20,272 nt of DNA from the IMG/VR virus record IMGVR_UViG_3300011116_000666, positions 1 to 20,272 of that record. The stretch is one strand, 5' to 3'. The notes under the pieces are model-generated. The model was not told where the DNA came from, made no database searches, and saw only the letters and a program-made list of their open reading frames with translations. This document shows, piece by piece, positions 5,119-12,666 of this stretch. This stretch comes from a virus. Within the stretch, counting starts at the first letter, position 1; each line of letters begins with the position of its first letter. The position numbers and the translations under genes were made by a program.

Positions 5119-7455
5119 ATGTCAAAGTATCAACAAAAATTAAACGAACTCTTTGGCACAGAATCAACATCAGCTGTACCAAGTGATCCTGTAAAAGAAG
5201 ATTCATCAGGCTTAGGTGTTGTAGGAGGACTCGGGGTCCTTGGAGCAACAGGCGTGGGACTTTATGCATTAGCTAAAAGAAGAATTCCTGGTGCAAAGAT
5301 TGCAGATGATATTTTAAAAAAGAAAATACCAGAGCTTCCTGTATCACGAACCACGGAACTTCCTAACGATAAGGTTGCAGAAATCTTAGACGTTGTTCCA
5401 ACTAAAGTACAACGAGCAGCAGAAGTTGCACCTTCACAATATCAACAATACATAGATCAATTTAAACAGTTACGTGATGTAAGTAAAACTAAACCTTTAA
5501 CTGTTGGTGGTAAAAAAGAAAGATTTGGTTCTGCACTATATGATTATCTTGCACAACATCCTGCTAACAAACCTTTACCTGCAGATCAATGGATAAAAGA
5601 ATTTTCTAATTTTAATAGATTAAGTTCTTATGAAATACCAATTCAAGGTGCAAAGATTAGAGGATCTATTACTAAGGAAGAATTGTTTGATACAAACATA
5701 GCTCAGTTTAATAAAGAGGGAAAAGTTGTTGGTGGCTTTTTAAGATTAGCACAAGAAAATAATTTACCTGTATCAAAATTAGATTTAATGCAAATGGTTG
5801 AAAAATCACCTGCAGTTAATACTGTTATTAAAAGATTTAAATATCAAAATCCTGATAAAATAAAAGCAGACGTTGATGATTACATAAACACAGAATTAAG
5901 ATTATATGATGATATATCTAAAAAACTTGATGAATATTATGCAGGTCTTCCTGCAAAAGAACAAGCAAGAACTCAAAATTTAATAACAAGTGTTCAAAAA
6001 GGAATGATGGATTTAAAAGCAGAATCAAAAGGTGTTAAAGCAAGAGTTGAAAATGCTTTAGAAAATGGTTTATTACCAGAACGATTAGCTAAAGATTATT
6101 TTACTTCAATAAAAGAAACAGGTAGCTCTCAAATAGGAATTGGACGCGTGCGAGATTTTATTAAAAGAGAATTAAATATAGATCCTAATATAATCATAGG
6201 ACCAGATCATTTAGCACCTTTAGCTAATAAAGGAAGAACAATTGCAAGAAATATACAAACACAAATAAATCAAGGTTTAACTCCTAGATATGGAGAACAA
6301 AACAGTTACAGAATAAGAGGGGCGGAAGATTATTATGAAGATGTTGCTTATATTAAAAAAATTCCATTTGATAAAGATGTAAAACCAGGAACTCTATCTG
6401 CACAAAAACATTATGAACAAGTAGCAGGTGAAACTTTTAAAAATCAAATTTACCATAACAGATATGGTTTAAGATCTTTAGAAGGTAATCCAAATAAAAA
6501 AGTTTTTGCAATAGATGAAATACAGTCAGATATTCAAGCAGTTGCTTTTCCAGCAGATCCAACAAGATCTAAAGTTATAAACCCATTCAACAGTGAACAA
6601 GAATTTAATCAAGCAAATGTTGCACTTAATAATTTAAAAGACAAAATGAAAGCAATTGCAAGTAAAGGTGCAGCAATAAATGAAAAAGATAAATTTGAAT
6701 TTAAAAGATTAGCTTCTAATTTTGAAGAGCTTAGAAAAAAAACTATGAATGCTTCCAACGTTGCAAAAATTAAAGAAAGATTTGGAAGAGATTCAGAAAT
6801 TCCATATCTTCCATTTTTTGATAGATCTTCATATGGTGATCATGCTTTAAAACAAACATTAAAAACTGCAGCAGAAAATAATGTAGAGTGGGTCGTTGTA
6901 AACCCAGTTGAAAGATTACATGTTTTAAGAAATATGGGTTCAGATGGCAGTAAAACTTATTATGGAAAATTAGGAGATTGGGAATTTTATGGTGATGCTA
7001 GTGGTAAAGCTGGAAGACTTGGTGTTGCTGCAAAATCAGATAGAGCAGGAGAAATAAAAAATACAAATCCTAAACAGTTTGCAATTATACCTGACCGTAT
7101 GAGAGATTTAGCAAGACAATACAATACTGAAGCAAAAACTATTAATGTATCTTTATCAGATCCTGAAAAACCTTTTAAAGTTGTTGAAAGAATTAAATAT
7201 GAAGAAAATGCAGCAAAAGCTTTAGGTGTGCCTAAACAATCACAATATCAACACATAGCTGCTTTTAAGTCAAAAGAAGAAGCATTAAATTGGAAAAGCA
7301 TAACTGGATCAGGAGGCGAGATAGTTGAAATGAAAGCTAATGATCCAAACCTATATTATCCTGCATTTGGTATAAAAGTCACGGAAACTATGAAAGGCAC
7401 GCCTTTTAAACTGTACAAAAAAGAAGGCGGTCTAGTCGTTAATATATTTGCATGA
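5119..7455 (+). CDS. Large virion-associated protein with EIQSD polyvalent-type domain (778 aa)
   Basis: A 778-residue protein lying between terminase and portal. Near the N-terminus is a glycine-rich hydrophobic segment (GLGVVGGLGVLGATGVGLYA, residues 31-50) followed by KRR, a likely membrane or membrane-inserting helix. The C-terminal third contains VFAIDEIQSDIQ (E467, Q469, S470, D471), then about 95 residues later FFDRSSYGDHALKQTLKTAA and EWVVVNPVERL. This series matches the domain in large polyvalent phage and conjugative proteins whose signature is EEIQSDW followed by a KRxLRxAAENG-type helix; the usual W after QSD is I here. Its activity is not established. The protein ends KKEGGLVVNIFA, a GG tail. 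Injection with the DNA, or a role in the head interior, is likely for such proteins but inferred. It is full length and has no frameshift. Confidence 0.72.
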   Translation: MSKYQQKLNELFGTESTSAVPSDPVKEDSSGLGVVGGLGVLGATGVGLYALAKRRIPGAKIADDILKKKIPELPVSRTTELPNDKVAEILDVVPTKVQRAAEVAPSQYQQYIDQFKQLRDVSKTKPLTVGGKKERFGSALYDYLAQHPANKPLPADQWIKEFSNFNRLSSYEIPIQGAKIRGSITKEELFDTNIAQFNKEGKVVGGFLRLAQENNLPVSKLDLMQMVEKSPAVNTVIKRFKYQNPDKIKADVDDYINTELRLYDDISKKLDEYYAGLPAKEQARTQNLITSVQKGMMDLKAESKGVKARVENALENGLLPERLAKDYFTSIKETGSSQIGIGRVRDFIKRELNIDPNIIIGPDHLAPLANKGRTIARNIQTQINQGLTPRYGEQNSYRIRGAEDYYEDVAYIKKIPFDKDVKPGTLSAQKHYEQVAGETFKNQIYHNRYGLRSLEGNPNKKVFAIDEIQSDIQAVAFPADPTRSKVINPFNSEQEFNQANVALNNLKDKMKAIASKGAAINEKDKFEFKRLASNFEELRKKTMNASNVAKIKERFGRDSEIPYLPFFDRSSYGDHALKQTLKTAAENNVEWVVVNPVERLHVLRNMGSDGSKTYYGKLGDWEFYGDASGKAGRLGVAAKSDRAGEIKNTNPKQFAIIPDRMRDLARQYNTEAKTINVSLSDPEKPFKVVERIKYEENAAKALGVPKQSQYQHIAAFKSKEEALNWKSITGSGGEIVEMKANDPNLYYPAFGIKVTETMKGTPFKLYKKEGGLVVNIFA

Positions 7456-7464
7456 TATTATAAT
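7436..7464 (+). promoter_or_regulatory. Candidate internal promoter before the 126-aa gene
   Basis: A perfect -10 TATAAT (7459-7464) lies 26 nt upstream of the ATG at 7490, in one of the few gaps of this operon. The -35 at 17-nt spacing, TCGTTA (7436-7441), matches only half of the consensus. The leader TATAACAAAGGAGTAAATC resembles those of the accessory genes at 628 and 1940. Confidence 0.35.
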
Positions 7465-7489
7465 CTTTGCTATAACAAAGGAGTAAATC

Positions 7490-7870
7490 ATGGCAAGAAA
7501 AAACTTACAAAGATTAGGAAAAGCAGCGGCACTTCTCGGAACAGCATTTGCAGCCTCAAAAATGTTAGGTGCTGGAACTGGTGGAGAAGATGAAGCTATT
7601 CAAAAAGGTTTAGAAGTCACAAGAGCAAAACCATTTAGAATGTCTGATGATGCAGCTATGGCTCAAATTGCAAAAAGAGATGAAGCCATTAAAGCTGGTT
7701 TAGATTTAACACGATCAAAACCATTTGGACAAACCGAAGGAGCACAAACACCTGGATTTTTTGGAACTATTAGAGGAGCTTTAGGAAGAGCAGGAGTAAG
7801 ATTTCAAAAAGGTGGATCTGTTGTTGCAAAAGTAAAACTAGGAAGAACTAAACCTACAAAACTTTATTAA
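7490..7870 (+). CDS. Small protein with internal 16-residue repeat and GG tail (126 aa)
   Basis: I do not recognise a family function. An alanine-rich hydrophobic helix (about residues 10-28, GKAAALLGTAFAASKMLGAG) follows a basic start, so the protein may touch a membrane. Two copies of a 16-residue repeat follow with a 30-residue period: DEAIQKGLEVTRAKPF (34-49) and DEAIKAGLDLTRSKPF (64-79). The C-terminus is VRFQKGGSVVAKVKLG then RTKPTKLY, a textbook case of the GG tail seen in this block. The start is well supported by AAAGGAGTAAATC. The stop overlaps the portal start (TAATG), so it is coupled to portal translation. A minor head or portal-associated protein is the likely role, by context. 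Confidence 0.7.
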   Translation: MARKNLQRLGKAAALLGTAFAASKMLGAGTGGEDEAIQKGLEVTRAKPFRMSDDAAMAQIAKRDEAIKAGLDLTRSKPFGQTEGAQTPGFFGTIRGALGRAGVRFQKGGSVVAKVKLGRTKPTKLY

Positions 7871-10242
7871 TGGCTGAAATTGATAAGAATAACGAATCTC
7901 AAGAACCAGTTCTTGAAGAAAAAGAAGTTGACGTAGAAATTGAAACTCCAACTGACGAAGGTGATGTTGAAGAAGAAACTACAGAAGAGACTGAAGGAGA
8001 TTTCTACAAAAACTTAGCTGAAGACATGGACGAGCGTGTCCTTGCTCGTATGGCTAATTCTCTTATCCAAGATTTTAGAAAAGATAAAGTTTCAAGACAA
8101 GATTGGGAACAAACTTATACTCAAGGTTTAGATCTATTAGGATTTAAATATACAGATCAAACTAGACCTTTTCAAGGAGCATCAGGCGTGACTCATCCAC
8201 TACTAGCAGAGTCCGTTACTCAATTTCAAGCACAAGCTTATAAAGAATTATTACCACCTGAAGGACCTGTAAGAACACAGGTTATTGGTGCTGCAACTCG
8301 CGAAACAATAGAACAAGCAAAAAGAGTTCAGGACTTCATGAACTACATGTTGGTAGATCAAATGGAAGAATACACTCCAGAGTTTGATCAGCTATTATTT
8401 TATTTACCTATATCAGGATCTACATTCAAAAAAATTTATTACGATGAAATAATGCAAAGAGCAGTTGCTAAGTTTGTACCTGCGCAAGACTTAGTTGTTC
8501 CTTATTATGCAACAGATTTAAAAGATTGTGAAAGAATCACTCACATTATTAAGATGAGTGACAATGAAGTTCTTAAAAAACAAAAAGCAGGTTTCTATAG
8601 AGATGTAGAATTATCTGTTAAAAGACCAGAAGAAAGTGATTTAAAACAAAAGTTAGATGAGATTGAAGGTGTAAAACCTGCAGGAGATACAGAGTTTCAA
8701 CATAACATATTAGAAATGCATGTTGATTTAGATTTAGAAGAATTTGAAAAAAACCCAGACACTACTAAAAAGAATAAAAATATAAAAATTCCTTACATTG
8801 TAACGATTGATGAAGGCTCCCAAGAGATTTTATCTATTTATCGTAACTATGATCCCGAAGATGAATTAATGAAACGAACAGAATACTTTGTTCATTATAA
8901 ATTTTTACCAGGTTTGGGATTTTATGGCTTTGGATTAATCCATATGATAGGTGGATTATCACGAACAGCAACTTCTGCACTAAGACAATTGCTTGATGCA
9001 GGTACTTTAGCTAACTTACCAGCAGGATTTAAGTCGCGAGGCATTAGAATTCGTGATGATGACCAACCTTTTCAACCAGGTGAATTCAGAGATGTTGATG
9101 CACCAGGTGGAAATATCAAAGATCAGTTTCAAATTTTACCTTTTAAAGAGCCAAGTCCAACATTATTTCAACTTTTAGGCTTCTGTGTTCAAGCTGGACA
9201 ACGTTTTGCATCAATTGCAGACATGCAATTAGGTGAAGATGTTGCAAACAGGGCTGTTGGAACAACAATTGCACTCCTAGAACGTGGTTCAAGGGTCATG
9301 TCAGCTATTCATAAACGAATTTATTACACAATGAAGCAAGAATTTAATCTTTTAGCAGATGTTTTTGCAACTTATTTACCTCCAGTGTACCCATATGCAG
9401 TTACAAATGCAGATCGAATGGTAAAAGTAGAAGATTTTGATGACAAAGTTGATGTTATACCGGTTGCAGATCCAAATATTTTCTCAATGGCTCAAAGATT
9501 TACACTAGCACAGACACAATTACAAATTGCACAGTCAAATCCACAAATGCATGACCTAAGAGAAGCTTACAGACGTGTTTATGAGGCAATTGGCACAAGA
9601 GAAATAGATTTATTAATGCCACCACCACAACAACCAATGCCACAAGACCCTGCAATTGAAAATGCACGATCTTTAAAGATGGAAATGCTACAAGTATTTC
9701 CAGATCAAGACCATGATGCACATATTTCGGCTCACGGGGCATTTATTCAAAGCAGAATGATACAAATTAATCCTATGGTGTACGCTTTATTGCAAGGACA
9801 TATATCAGACCATATTTCTTTTAAAGCACAAGGAGAAGTTGGTGCAATGATAGCTGAATCTGAAGAAATGGCAGCAATGGCACAAGAAGATCCAGCAGGA
9901 TTCGAAATACAATTTAATTCAATGATAGCAAAAAGAATTGCAGAACTTACAGCACAGCTAGTTCAAGCAGAAGGTGGTTCTCAACAACAAGATCCATTAG
10001 TTGCATTGAAGCAAAGAGAGTTAGATCTTAAAGCTATGGACATTCAAAGAAGAGCACAAGAAGCTCAACAAGATATGGATCGTAAAGAAATGGAACTTGA
10101 AGAAAAATTTGATATTGAAAGATTAAAAGTAGAAAATCAAGAAGAACAAGCAGCTGAAAGAATGAAAGTTGCTAAAGATAAATTAAAACTTCAAGAACAA
10201 TCTTTAAGAGCTAAATCAAATGAACCAGCGAAAAAAGGTTAA
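7870..10242 (+). CDS. Portal protein, P22/podovirus type
   Basis: The portal forms the dodecameric ring at one head vertex through which DNA enters and leaves and to which the tail attaches. At 790 residues it fits the large portal class of podoviruses. Recognisable conserved stretches are WEQTYTQGLDLLGFKY (79-94), RPFQGASGVTHPLLAESV (99-116), LPISGSTFKKIYYD (179-192) and VAKFVPAQDLVVPYYATDL (199-217), followed by ERITHIIKMS. The N-terminal 45 residues are strongly acidic and probably disordered. The last 110 residues are a long charged coiled coil, ending with EPAKKG. It overlaps the preceding stop by one base and carries a 33-aa micro-ORF over its own 3' end. I am confident of the function; the assignment to the P22-like Pfam family rests on pattern memory. 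Confidence 0.92.
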   Translation: MAEIDKNNESQEPVLEEKEVDVEIETPTDEGDVEEETTEETEGDFYKNLAEDMDERVLARMANSLIQDFRKDKVSRQDWEQTYTQGLDLLGFKYTDQTRPFQGASGVTHPLLAESVTQFQAQAYKELLPPEGPVRTQVIGAATRETIEQAKRVQDFMNYMLVDQMEEYTPEFDQLLFYLPISGSTFKKIYYDEIMQRAVAKFVPAQDLVVPYYATDLKDCERITHIIKMSDNEVLKKQKAGFYRDVELSVKRPEESDLKQKLDEIEGVKPAGDTEFQHNILEMHVDLDLEEFEKNPDTTKKNKNIKIPYIVTIDEGSQEILSIYRNYDPEDELMKRTEYFVHYKFLPGLGFYGFGLIHMIGGLSRTATSALRQLLDAGTLANLPAGFKSRGIRIRDDDQPFQPGEFRDVDAPGGNIKDQFQILPFKEPSPTLFQLLGFCVQAGQRFASIADMQLGEDVANRAVGTTIALLERGSRVMSAIHKRIYYTMKQEFNLLADVFATYLPPVYPYAVTNADRMVKVEDFDDKVDVIPVADPNIFSMAQRFTLAQTQLQIAQSNPQMHDLREAYRRVYEAIGTREIDLLMPPPQQPMPQDPAIENARSLKMEMLQVFPDQDHDAHISAHGAFIQSRMIQINPMVYALLQGHISDHISFKAQGEVGAMIAESEEMAAMAQEDPAGFEIQFNSMIAKRIAELTAQLVQAEGGSQQQDPLVALKQRELDLKAMDIQRRAQEAQQDMDRKEMELEEKFDIERLKVENQEEQAAERMKVAKDKLKLQEQSLRAKSNEPAKKG

Positions 10243-10321
10243 ACTTCCTGGTAAAAGATTTGGACCACCTCCGTTAAAAGGACCTGCCTCTCAAGGTTTA
10301 AAACTTAAAAAGAAAAAATGA
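10220..10321 (+). CDS. 33-aa basic micro-protein with RFGPPPLKGP motif
   Basis: This ORF starts inside the portal gene's last codons in another frame, passes through the 75-nt gap, and its TGA overlaps the ATG of the 541-aa gene (ATGA). The product begins MNQRKKVKLPGKRFGPPP and continues with LKGPASQGLKL and a lysine run. The KLPGKRFGPPPLKGP and PQGL-like words look like a sequence I have met in marine phages, often as a short separate ORF or tail. It fills the only gap between the portal and the next gene exactly, with overlap at both ends, which is strong positional evidence. No strong ribosome binding site is visible, so translation would depend on coupling. Function unknown. Confidence 0.6.
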   Translation: MNQRKKVKLPGKRFGPPPLKGPASQGLKLKKKK

Positions 10322-11943
10322 GTAGCACAAGATTTGTAAAATTTGTTACTGATAAGTTAGGTATTACTAAAACAAAACCAACAGTAAAAGAACTTTTTCA
10401 AAATAAATTAGGTTTAACAGATAATGTTAGTGGCCAACAAGGAATAGGAGCATTTGCTGATGAAGATTTAGGAAGTATGATTAAATTTACTTCAAAAAGG
10501 GCGGACAGTGAAACAGTTAATGTAAAAAAATTATTAGAAAATTTTTATAATAAAAATGTTACTGATGAAGGTCTTGTTAAAACTCCAAAAGGAGAAAATA
10601 TATTAATAAACGTCTCTAAAGCATTTAATACAACTAAACTTATAGATGATGGTGCACTTCCAATACAAATTAAAAATAATATTTTAGGTAAAAAATTAGA
10701 TATTAATAAAACTCCAAAATTAGTTGAACAAATTGAACCTTACCTTGATAAAGATAAATCTGAGGTTTTAAAAACAATAGCTTTAGGGTTAGGTAGAGAA
10801 AAAGCAAATAGAAAAGTATTATTAAATGTAATTCAAAAAGAGTTTCCAGCAAAAAACGAATTTACAACTCTTAAAAAATTTGAAGAAGCTTTTCCTACTG
10901 AAAGATTAAAAACAGATTTTATAATTAGTAAAAAACCAGAGATTGATGAGTTATTAACAGCTTATGGTTTACCTTTAAAATCTTCAGAATCATTAGCTAA
11001 GTCTGCTCAAAATATTAAAACTAAGCTTGATGTTAATCAAAGAAGACAACTTATGACTCCAAGAGGAGAAACTTTAAGTAAAGTTCAAGCAGGTGAAATA
11101 GAAGCAAAGGGTCAAGGTTATGGAAAAGAAAGAACACAAATAATGGCTGCTTATGCTCCTGAAACAGTTACTTCTTTTTTACGAAGTGGACCAGAAAAAC
11201 TTTTTGAAGCTAGATTTAGAAATTTATTAGAAGGTAAAAAGTTTGTAGGCTATAATGAAAATTTAGAACGAGTTTTAACACCAGTTTCTGGTTTTACAAA
11301 ACAACACAGAACACAACTTGCGGTTGCTAAAGCTTTTAAAAGATACGGAATGCCCAATGAAGTTGTTGAAGCTTTTGGTTATAAGAATATTATGATTCTT
11401 CCAAATCCATCAAATATGGTTTTGTCAAAATATGAAAATCAGGCTACAACGTTAATTAAACAAGCTGTAAAAGATGATATGAAACTTAGAAATATAACTT
11501 TTAAAAATAAACTAGGTTATGCAACCAGTAAAGAATTAGATCAACTTCCAAAATTAAGTGAAAATTTATTGAAAACAAGGAACAAAATAAGTGAAATAAA
11601 AAATAGTTTACCAGAAGATTTACAGTTAGCTTTTAACCCTATTACTGTACAACTTAATAATGGAATTAAATTCAAACCAATACAAAGTTTTATAAATGAC
11701 TTTGTTGGAACAGATGTTGCAACAGCAAAAGCTACAGGTTTAGTTAAGGGATTAGCTAGACTTGGTGTTCCTGAAAAAACAATAAAAAAAGCTTATGATA
11801 AAGCTTACTTAGATGTGTTAAATGAAGTAAAAGCTGGCAAGTTTGCACAATCTTATTCAGAAACTATGGTTGTGCCTTTTGAAAAAATAAAGTATAAATT
11901 AAAAAGGGGAGGAATCGTTGATCTCATACGAAAAGTTAACTAG
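10318..11943 (+). CDS. Large hypothetical virion-region protein with GG tail (541 aa)
   Basis: I do not recognise this 541-residue protein. It is lysine-rich, predicted mostly helical, with no signal peptide and no membrane segment that I can see. The N-terminus (STRFVKFVTDKLGITKTK) leads into a series of helical segments; a more distinctive central part reads QRRQLMTPRGETLSK (about residues 241-255). Near the end are GLVKGLARLGVPEKTIKKAY (residues 478-497) and the tail YKLKRGGIVDLIRKVN. The tail groups it with the other GG-ending proteins of this block and suggests a common localisation. Size and place next to the portal are typical of internal or ejected virion proteins, which are poorly conserved. 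The last 26 nt overlap the homing endonuclease gene, whose ribosome binding site is formed by the codons for the RGG. Confidence 0.7.
   Translation: MSSTRFVKFVTDKLGITKTKPTVKELFQNKLGLTDNVSGQQGIGAFADEDLGSMIKFTSKRADSETVNVKKLLENFYNKNVTDEGLVKTPKGENILINVSKAFNTTKLIDDGALPIQIKNNILGKKLDINKTPKLVEQIEPYLDKDKSEVLKTIALGLGREKANRKVLLNVIQKEFPAKNEFTTLKKFEEAFPTERLKTDFIISKKPEIDELLTAYGLPLKSSESLAKSAQNIKTKLDVNQRRQLMTPRGETLSKVQAGEIEAKGQGYGKERTQIMAAYAPETVTSFLRSGPEKLFEARFRNLLEGKKFVGYNENLERVLTPVSGFTKQHRTQLAVAKAFKRYGMPNEVVEAFGYKNIMILPNPSNMVLSKYENQATTLIKQAVKDDMKLRNITFKNKLGYATSKELDQLPKLSENLLKTRNKISEIKNSLPEDLQLAFNPITVQLNNGIKFKPIQSFINDFVGTDVATAKATGLVKGLARLGVPEKTIKKAYDKAYLDVLNEVKAGKFAQSYSETMVVPFEKIKYKLKRGGIVDLIRKVN
11905..11920 (+). 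promoter_or_regulatory. Ribosome binding site for a TTG start, inside the upstream gene
   Basis: GGGGAGGA (11905-11912) sits five bases before TTG (11918-11920). It decides the start of the homing endonuclease, since no ATG is available in that frame near the N-terminal motif. The same bases encode the Arg-Gly-Gly of the upstream protein's tail. Confidence 0.6.
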
Positions 11944-12334
11944 AGAACAAAAACTAATATTTCTTGCTGGAGTATTTGAAGGCGAAGGATCATTTGGTTT
12001 TTGGGGAAAGCTATTAAAAAATAATAGATTTTTTAAAATTCAAGTAAGAATGACAGATGAAGATATTGTTCTTAGGTTTGTTGATTTTTTTAGATTAGGT
12101 TCTATCAACGTATATACACCTAAAACACTACATCATAAAAAAACATTTAAATGGCAAGTATCTGGAGACAAAGCAATGGAAGTAATGTTGCAAATGGCCC
12201 CTTACCTTGGTATAAGAAGAAAGGAGAAATTTGAACTATGTTGCCAATCATTCAAGCAGTTGCCCCACTTGCGAAAATCTTATTTAACACAGTTGACAAA
12301 GCAGTCGCAGACAAAGACCTTGCCGCTAAACTAA
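11918..12334 (+). CDS. LAGLIDADG homing endonuclease, single-motif
   Basis: Homing endonucleases cut a long specific site in alleles lacking the element and so spread the gene by recombinational repair. The motif here is FLAGVFEGEGSFGF (residues 15-28), a variant of LAGLIDADG in which E23 takes the catalytic acidic place. Downstream, IQVRMTDEDIVLRFVDFF (about 43-60) and WQVSGDKAMEVMLQM then PYLGIRRKEKF (about 80-105) match the usual core. One motif means it should work as a dimer. The start is TTG with a strong GGGGAGGA five bases upstream. At 138 aa it is complete. It overlaps the 541-aa gene by 26 nt and runs 97 nt into the holin gene, so its C-terminal tail (about 30 residues) is out-of-frame holin DNA. 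No intron or intein is visible, so it appears free-standing. Confidence 0.85.
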   Translation: MISYEKLTREQKLIFLAGVFEGEGSFGFWGKLLKNNRFFKIQVRMTDEDIVLRFVDFFRLGSINVYTPKTLHHKKTFKWQVSGDKAMEVMLQMAPYLGIRRKEKFELCCQSFKQLPHLRKSYLTQLTKQSQTKTLPLN

Positions 12335-12666
12335 AAGCAGATCTGCAAACGCAGATGTTGCAGTCACATACACAAGAGTTAACTGCTGCAGCTAAAATTA
12401 TAGAAGCAGAAGCAAAAGCAGGATGGTTCGTATCTAGTTGGAGACCTTTATTAATGTATGTGCTTATATTTATTCTTGTGTGGAATTATGTATTAGGACC
12501 AGTAATATTATTTTTCTTTAAAGCATCTATTACTATAACTTTACCAGGAGATGTTTGGACATTATTACAAATAGGTTTAGGTGGTTATGTTGTGGGCAGA
12601 AGCGCGGAATCAGTTGCTAGAACAATAGCAAACAAACCACAACCTAAAGATCAGGAAAATGGATAA
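12238..12666 (+). CDS. Holin, 3-TM type (gene-transfer-release family)
   Basis: Holins sit in the inner membrane and open it at a set time so the endolysin can reach the wall. The N-terminal 60 residues are an amphipathic helical region (DLAAKLKADLQTQ, then KIIEAEAKAG). The hallmark SSWRPLLMYVLIFILVWNY (66-84) begins the first membrane helix. A second follows (LGPVILFFFKASI, 86-98), and a third ends in LGGYVVGRSAESVA (114-127). The SWRP and GGYVVGRSAE pair is diagnostic of the Holin_3TM group (PF11351), first named from gene transfer agents. AAAGGAG lies about 13 nt upstream of the ATG. The start is inside the endonuclease gene, and the end overlaps the epimerase by 8 nt. No endolysin is in this window. 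Confidence 0.88.
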   Translation: MLPIIQAVAPLAKILFNTVDKAVADKDLAAKLKADLQTQMLQSHTQELTAAAKIIEAEAKAGWFVSSWRPLLMYVLIFILVWNYVLGPVILFFFKASITITLPGDVWTLLQIGLGGYVVGRSAESVARTIANKPQPKDQENG

